Positions 29,646 to 35,730 of a stretch of DNA of 35,730 bases are shown here, piece after piece. The position numbers and the translations under genes are program-made. The first letter of the stretch is position 1; every line of letters starts with the position of its first letter. Source of the DNA: Scleroderma bovista (Eukaryota; Basidiomycota; Agaricomycetes; Boletales; Sclerodermataceae); contig JAYMGJ010000315.1 of assembly GCA_037178675.1 (NCBI GenBank), forward strand, positions 1 through 35,730, in the 5' to 3' direction. The notes beneath the pieces were generated by a model. The model made no database searches and was not told where the DNA came from. It saw nothing but the letters and a program-made list of their open reading frames with translations.

Positions 29646-32204
29646 AATTGACAAGATAGTTGACTTCAGCAGGGCGTAAGAGGAGTGAAGAGTCATCCTT
29701 GGGAGATGATGGAGTATTGTCATTAGAGATGACAGCTGGGGATGGAGTAGGATGGGCATCCTGGGTAACTTGATCAACAGCAGTGACAAGAAGTTGCAGT
29801 CCAGAGATGGGGAAATCATGAGTCGATAGGAGAGTAGTCTGCTCTTCTTCTTCCAAAGTGAATACAAGGATAGGGGGAGTAGGATCGGTGGCAGGAGCAG
29901 GTACAGAGTCAGCAGAATATGATGGAGGAGGATCATCGTTACTGGATGAGACAGGGGGCTCTGGAGCTTGAGCAGTAGGTTCTTCAGCATCAGAGTTGTC
30001 CATATGAGCATGCAAGTAGATCAAAAGGTTAAGCATGGAGCGTCTCTCTTCCTCACGAATCTGGGCACAGAGATAGGCAATAGCAGGGTGAAGTGGCTCA
30101 ACAGCATTGTCACCGACAGCTTCAATATGCCTGGCAACAACACGGAGAGCTTCATCGAGAGTAGGAGACTGGTTGGCAGGTGCACTGGTAGGAACAGGAG
30201 GAGAAGATCCAGGAGAAGTAGGATGCGATGACAGTGGATCAGGGACTGAAGGAGAAGATGTTCCATTGCAAGTGGGCAATTCAGCAGGAGGTGATGAAGG
30301 GGAATCAGGAGCTTCACTGGTGGCAAGAGGGAAATCTAGATTCATAGTCAAGAAAGGGGGATGGGGATAGAATCGAGTATAGGCAGTCCCAAATTGCACA
30401 ACTCTGCCAGTAGGATTGGTTATAGACTCTTCGATGATGATGTCCATATGAGTGTGCAGGATGAGATAATCCTGGTAAGGAGTTCCAAATTCATCAACAC
30501 CTTCTTGAGCCAGGAGAGCGTAGCAGGTCTCAAGATTGAGGCCTGAGAGAGGTACCAATCAACTAGTAGTCAATAGCATTCTGTCAAGGAAGGAGTGACC
30601 CTCTTGTTCATGAATCCTAGCACAGATGCGAGCGATAACAGGGTGTTCTTCAGCAGCTGCAGTATTTCCAGGAGTCTCAATCTGTTCAATAATCCTTTGA
30701 AGAGCTTCATTTGCAGAGAAATTGGGGTCAGGAGATGGAGGATTATACTCGCGGAGCACAGAAGACATGGGAGACGAAGACTGAGAGAGTGGAGGGGATA
30801 TATGAGCTGGAGAGACGTAGTGCACTGGACCAGGTGGCATTATAGGAGAACCAGGAGGCGAAAACAGTATAGGAAGAGCAGTCTCAGATGAGGGGGGATT
30901 GGCATCAGGAGCATCAGGAAAATCCAGTAAATGATCTGGAAGAATATCCAGAGTCGCAGGATCATGGGGGGATGAATATGGAGCAGCAGATTCTTCCATC
31001 TCGCTGTCTGGCTCAAGAGTAGCCATTAATCCAGTTCCAGAGTGAGTAGCAGCATGCGCATCAACAGCACACATCTCCAATGGATGGTTGGAGTCAGCTC
31101 CAAAGATGATATAGGTTCCATAGTCTCTTTCAACAATGCTAACCGAGTTTCCATGGGCCCAGGGGCAACCAAGGAGGAGATTGAAGCCAGAGTCATTATC
31201 AGGGGAGACGAAGAGATTGGTCCAGGTCTGAGCAGCTCCACAGAAGAGAGGGACATTCTGAATGAGACCAATGAGCTTGGAGGTACCACCATTGGCATCT
31301 CTCATGACCATAGAATGGGAGGTATCAATAGGCATCTTGGTGATGGACTTGGCAATACTGGCTTTGACGACGTTGAGAGTAGAGCCTGGATCGATGACGG
31401 CCTTCACTGGTTGGTCATTGCAGTGGAGATTGATAGTAATGAGGGGACTAGAAGTGAGACACATATAGGCAGCAGCAGGAGGAGTTCCTTGGACGTGCTT
31501 GACAAAGGGGAGAGCCTGCATCTTGACCCTAATAAGATCCTGGAGATGCTGGGAAACATCCTTCGACGAGCCAATAGCTTCTCCAACAGATAAAGTGAGA
31601 GGAGTAGCAAGATCATCCCAGTTGGGAACATGGAAGTGAGTCATGCCTTCGATGATCTCTTGGACTCTAGTAGAGCAGTAGTGGAGAATAGAGTCAACCT
31701 TCTCCTGATCATCAACAACGTTGTGCAGGGCACAGAGGTGTTCATAGTGGTCTAGGAAGGTCCTAATCTGAGAGTGGTCACCTCTGAAGAGTTCAGGGGC
31801 AGACTTCATCCCAAGAAGAGGGAGAGTAAGGACGGATGGGAGTGTAGCGGGTGCAGACATAGTAACAGCGGGTGGGGAAACAGATGAAGCGGGGATGGAT
31901 ACAGAGGCAGTAGAGGCTAGAGTCGACCCAAGAAGGGACTCAGGGGTTGGTATGGATGAGGATGACGATGTGCCAGACAGGGAAGAAGGCACAGAGTTAT
32001 TCAAGAGTGATATAGCAGAAATAGGGGGGGTACGAGGAGGGGATGATGGACCAGCAGGTAGAGAGGTCAGGTTGGAGTCAGAGATAGTCAAAGGGGTTCC
32101 TATAGATGAAGAGGGCGAAGTAGGAGACCAGGAGGATGACAGAAACGAAGCAGGGAGGGATCCAAGGAGCAGTAATAGCAATGATGAGGAGGAATAAGCG
32201 CAAT
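29635..32204 (-). pseudogene. Gypsy Gag and aspartic protease
   Basis: Minus strand. After a Ser/Pro-rich N-terminus, the capsid-like region reads GMKSAPELFRGDHSQIRTFL and HYCSTRVQEIIEGMTHF (~31820-31640). A retropepsin-like segment follows (QPVKAVIDPGSTLNVVKA, ~31410-31350, then FNLLLGCPWAHG); its active triad reads D-P-G in place of the usual D-S/T-G. A long disordered Pro/Ser/Glu-rich tail ends at 29635. A TGA stop at 30559-30561 interrupts it; the codon would be CGA before a C-to-T change. The start is not defined: no ATG lies between the upstream stop near 32205 and the first similar residues, and the first in-frame candidate is TTG at 32181. No CCHC knuckle is visible. Confidence 0.8.
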
Positions 32205-32223
32205 CCTATCCAGAAATAACCAC

Positions 32224-32241
32224 CCCTCGCGGTGGGCTCCA
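32224..32241 (-). promoter_or_regulatory. Gypsy primer binding site candidate
   Basis: On the minus strand, two bases after the 5' LTR, TGGAGCCCACCGCGAGGG begins with TGG. Its complement ends in CCA like a tRNA 3' end (...GGTGGGCTCCA). Placement and ending fit a standard tRNA primer; I cannot say which tRNA. Confidence 0.65.
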
Positions 32242-32243
32242 GA

Positions 32244-34096
32244 TGTGAGTCAAAGTGTGGATTTGGGTCGGAGTAATAACCCAAACACAACACCAACAAA
32301 GGACTACAAAAAAGTGCGAGTGGTGGTTTACCTCCACGGTGTCCAGAGAGGATGTGCTGAGGAGGGGAAGGGGATCTAGATCAACAGGGTGATGCAGACG
32401 ATGATGCAGGGTACTCCTGGGGTACAGGAGTAATAGAAGACGAAGGGGATAGGGGTCTGGACTCTTCCTAAAGCCTAGGAAGTGTCAAAGCAGTGATTGG
32501 GTTGACTGGGACTGAAACAGTGATACTACACCTAGAGGTTGGTGCAGCAAGGGGACAAGGGGGCTCCCGACGTCCAGAAGCAATGAGAGATGAAGGATTG
32601 ACTGGCTAGACTCCACTTGAGCCTAGAGAAATACTTGGACTTGAATAGATTGAATAAAACTTGAATATCAGAGTCTTTAGACCTTCACTGAAGTCTACAA
32701 GACTCAAAGAGCTGAGGGGATACTGACTGAGAGAGTCTGAGAGAGGGATAATTTCGTGCAATTGGGTCTTCTTCACTGGGCTGAGCCCAGGGGTTTAAAT
32801 ACATGGGGGGGGCACAGCATTAAAGTACAAAAAGAGAAGGGAGTAAGCAGAATTTGTCATGGATTGGTAATGGATTGGTAAGAGCTTTGTGAGGGGTTTG
32901 TAAGTGATCAGTAAGCAAGGGATAAGCAGGAATGAGTAAGCATAGGAAGCATGAATAAGCTGCTGAGTAAAGGAATGAGTAAGCTGCATGACAAGATTGA
33001 TTGGTAAGGGAGTGAGTCATCAGCTGAGTAATATACCAAAAATGCGAAAGGGATAGAGTAATACTGATGACAAGAGAGCATCAGTAAGCAAGGGATGAGT
33101 CACTGCACAGCAGAAGGAGTCATTGATGCACAGCCTAAGAAGTTTGATGGGGGGCTGTGTACCATCAGGAATTTGATGGGACAACAATGGGGAAGATCTG
33201 AGATTAATAGCATAGAGTATTGAATTCAATGCATCCAGGGAAGTGAGACGAACGACAGAGGAAGATGGACATGGCAAGTATCTGGGAGGAAGGGACCATA
33301 GGCTAAGGGCTCAGGGGACACAGAGACGACCAGAGAAGACTTCTCAAGCTTGACAATAGACCTAAGATGACCAAAGTACGTCCTTGACGCAGGACTGACA
33401 AGGAGAACGCGCTGACCGAGAACGAGAGGGACTGAGGGAGCAGGCTGGGAAGATATGTGCCAGGCAGTGCATGGGAACTCTGGGAGAGGCTGTCCTAAGA
33501 GCAGGACATAGTGGAGATCTGCAGCAATAGCGGAGACATGATCCAGAGAAAATATAGACTCCATAGTGAGCGATGAAGCGAACGTCTGGATTGCGGGGGG
33601 AATATCTCCGTGGGAAATGAACAGATTTGCGTCGGAACTTGACAGGCAGATAGACCACGTTCTAGGCTCTCTGACGGTATAGTCATGTGCCTGATAGCTT
33701 TAGAAACGACGGAGCTATTCAAAATATCGGAATGCCGGCACTGGGTGCCTAAAAATGACATTTGGGCGCTAAAAATCATTTCTTCTCTTTCTCCTTTGTT
33801 TCTCCATCAATTCTTTGGCTTCTTTGATTGTTCTGGTATGGGAGTTGGACTGCAGATGTGTGCATTCCTTTCTCATACCACAATTGACGTTATTCCTTCA
33901 GTTTCTTCTGCTTCTTGGCGGTTCTCATGCAATAGATGACTGTCTGCATTGGCATTCATCTCTCGCATCAGGATAGTCTTCTTGTGCAATAGATGGCTAC
34001 GATGAGGGTCCGTCATGCTTATCCTTCGCATAAGGATCATTTGATATAGGCGTTATCTTCCATGTTCACTGTACCAAACCTGTTTGGTGCGTGACA
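32244..34096 (-). repeat. Gypsy 5' LTR with internal deletion
   Basis: 1853 bp. It is collinear with the 3' LTR except for loss of about 245 bp at 33210/33211, where AGATTAATAG joins CATAGAGTATTG directly. The lost part includes the GACCCCCCAAAAGACC block present in the other copies. Differences from the 3' LTR near the outer end are mostly CpG versus TpG/CpA. Confidence 0.9.
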
Positions 34097-34240
34097 CTGC
34101 GGATTGACTACTGCAGATTGACTACTGCAGGTTAACTAACTCGGGTTGACTACCATGGGTTAACTACCATGGGTTGACTAACTCAGGTTGACTACCATGG
34201 GTTGACTACCTTGGGTTGACTAATGTGGGTTGATGCAGGC
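34097..34240. repeat. GGGTTGACTACCATG minisatellite
   Basis: About nine degenerate units of (G/C)(A/G)GGTT(G/A)ACTA(C/A)... with spacing of about 15-18 bp abut the gypsy 5' LTR. No coding potential is seen. Confidence 0.75.
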
Positions 34241-34261
34241 AAGTCACTTCAACCTAGAGCT

Positions 34262-34879
34262 GCAGTGGACATGCCCCTAACAAATAAGGCCATACAAACC
34301 ATGTCCTGGGCATATACAACTGTGTAAATATGATTTATACAAATGAGAAACAAGTTCTAGCAGCAGGATGGATTATATGGACAAATATGGCCGTGGGAAA
34401 TTTACCGCGGCCTAGCACAGCCGCAGTACACATGTCATTAACAAATAGGGCCATACAAAACAGTTCCAGGCTATGTACAACTGAGTAAATATGATTTCAC
34501 AGTTAATACATGATCTAGTAGCAGGATGGATTATATGGACAAATATGGCTGCAGGAAATTTACCGCGGCCTAGCACAGCTGTGGTACACATGTACTTAAC
34601 AAATAAGGGCATACAAAACAGTTCCAGGCTATGTACAACTGAGTAAATATGATTTTCACAGTTAATACATGATCCAGTAGTAGGAAGGATTGTATGGACA
34701 GATGAGGCTGCAGGAAAATTACTGCGGCCTAACACAGCGGCAGTACACATGTCCCTTACAAATAAGGCCATACAACACATTTCCTGGGCATGTACAACTG
34801 AGTAAATATGATTTGCATATTTAATGCACTGAGATCCCAGTCCTAGCCCGCAGGGAGGATTGTATGGACAAATAAGGCT
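34262..34879. repeat. ~159-bp tandem satellite, left block
   Basis: About four units marked by ACAAATA(A/G)GGCCATACA near 34280, 34441, 34599 and 34757 (spacings ~161, 158, 159). Each unit also has TACAACTG(A/T)GTAAATATGATT and TTACCGCGGCC(T)AGCACAG. The array continues after the solo LTR at 35469. Because the unit is close to a multiple of three, one minus-strand frame (34412-34933) stays open through several units; I treat it as a by-product. Confidence 0.85.
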
Positions 34880-34884
34880 GCAGG

Positions 34885-35468
34885 TAACGGGAAGTACTGT
34901 CTGGAGATAGACAAGCACAGCGGGCCTAGACAAGAATCACAATAGAAGTTTTCAACTCACTCTTGCTAGTTGGTTCAAACTTGAAGGGGTTTAACCGAAG
35001 GTGGTTAAGAGAGTTCTTGAATAGAACAGAGGATAAAATGTAGTGGGTAAAATCCTACTCTGTTATCAAGAAGCATAAGGGTATTTATACGTCTGAGCTG
35101 CGCACAGACCATGTAAAGTAAGAAGTCTCTGTGAATCCATAAATGGACAGGTAGATAAGTACCTTCCTAACATAGTAGTCCTGTGGAACTTCGTAGAAAC
35201 TCGTAGAAGGACACAGTGAGTCATAGGTAAGATAAGAGATAAGGAAACGGTCTAGATCGACCCATAGGAATGTTCCAGAAGGAACATTATCTCTCCTTAT
35301 CTTGATACGTCATAGATAAGGGATATGACTCCGGTTAGTCGGTACTTTGTTAACCGGTCATGTGACTCAGAGAATCACATGGAAGATGACGAGTCCAGAC
35401 ACATCACGTGTCAAGGCTCTAGAGAGAAGTCACGTGCTAGTGATGACTAAGCACTTACTTTCTCAACA
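34885..35468 (-). mobile_element. Solo LTR, 584 bp, in the satellite
   Basis: Inserted with a perfect 5-bp duplication GCAGG (34880-34884, 35469-35473); the satellite unit reads on across it. On the minus strand it starts TGTTGAGAAAG, like copia-type LTRs, and has a TATA-like GTATAAATAC (35081-35090). The other end is ...CCGTTA, with TA in place of the usual CA, perhaps a mutation. It is not related by eye to the 288-bp copia LTR here. Confidence 0.85.
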
Positions 35469-35730
35469 GCAGGAAGATTACCACAGTGTAGCACAGCTGC
35501 GATGTACATGTAGCTAACAAATAAGGCTATACACACCATGTCCTGGGCATGTACAACTGTGTAAATATGATTTGCGCAGTTAATGCACTGAGATCCCAGT
35601 CCTAGCTGCAGAAGGATTGTACGGACAAATAAGGCCACAGGAAAATTACCGCGGTGTAGCACAGCTGCGGTGTACATGTACCTAACAAATAAGGCCATAC
35701 ACACCATGTCCTGGGCATGTACAACTGAGT
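35469..35730. repeat. ~159-bp tandem satellite, right block (runs off the window)
   Basis: The same unit as 34262-34879 resumes: AACAAATAAGGC near 35516 and 35684 (spacing ~168), with GTGTAGCACAGCTGCG(A/G)TGTACATGTA. The array continues past the window end. Confidence 0.85.

Larger units (their letters stand above)
23888..34096 (-). mobile_element. Ty3/gypsy retrotransposon, full length, decayed
   Basis: Read on the minus strand: 5' LTR (34096-32244), primer site, gag-protease, reverse transcriptase, RNase H, integrase, 3' LTR (25985-23888). The domain order with integrase last defines Ty3/gypsy. The total is 10.2 kb with unusually long LTRs (2.1 kb). The flanks are CCGG on the left and CTGC on the right, so no target duplication is seen; the left flank is an interrupted X LTR and the right flank a different repeat, which suggests rearrangement after insertion. 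In-frame stops and two frame changes make it non-autonomous. Confidence 0.93.

Noticed and set aside
23884..34100. Target duplication for the full-length gypsy element
   Set aside because: Flanks are CCGG and CTGC; they do not match, so I do not claim one.
34412..34933. 173-aa minus-strand frame with internal 53-aa repeats
   Set aside because: It follows the ~159-bp satellite unit and runs into the inserted solo LTR; no domain is seen.

Overview
This 35.7-kb window looks like a transposon graveyard from a filamentous fungus, most likely an agaricomycete (basidiomycete). The reasoning is that it holds a Ty1/copia element, a Ty3/gypsy element and a broken transposase of the Plavaka type, a family typical of Agaricomycetes, and that the transposase carries a 61-bp GTAAGT...TAG intron. 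The species cannot be named. I see no intact host gene, tRNA, rRNA or CRISPR array; almost every base belongs to a mobile element, a satellite or a low-complexity block.

Layout: 1-430 holds nothing recognisable. A GTGG-type minisatellite lies at 437-800 and unassigned CA/CT-rich DNA at 801-1483. 1484-2516 is the front part of a ~2.1-kb LTR (family G), interrupted by an LTR of a second family (X, reverse) at 2517. X is in turn interrupted by a complete copia element (2901-10896, 5-bp TSD TGTCC), whose integrase is split by a solo G LTR (5596-7700, 4-bp TSD CCGG). X resumes at 10902-11141 and abuts a divergent G LTR (11142-13325). A solo X LTR (13389-14603, TSD GTGGT) sits in minisatellite; a CCA-rich minisatellite follows (14764-15530). 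The Plavaka-like transposase (15750-16004 and 21134-21736) is split by a large foldback element (16005-21133, TSD ACACCAG). That element holds three further insertions: a 627-bp TIR element, a 681-bp solo LTR and a 1.26-kb poly(A)-tailed retrocopy with a coiled-coil protein frame. After more low-complexity DNA come the end of a G LTR in reverse (22541-23126), the front of an X LTR (23127-23887), and a full-length reverse-strand gypsy element (23888-34096) with family G LTRs. The window ends in a ~159-bp satellite interrupted by a 584-bp solo LTR (TSD GCAGG).

The most informative signals are structural. (1) Taking the three insertions out of the foldback element leaves two arms of about 1.27 kb each with almost no loop. 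(2) The G and X fragments at 1.5-11.1 kb and 22.5-23.9 kb are complementary halves of the same nested insertion, now inverted relative to each other; this suggests a ~20-kb inversion. (3) All 11 transitions between the two copia LTRs are at CpG, at least six in-frame stops in three superfamilies are TGA where the family pattern suggests CGA, and the gypsy reverse transcriptase has lost its second catalytic Asp through an apparent CpG-to-CpA change. Together these point to methylation-linked decay of silenced elements. None of the elements looks autonomous now.
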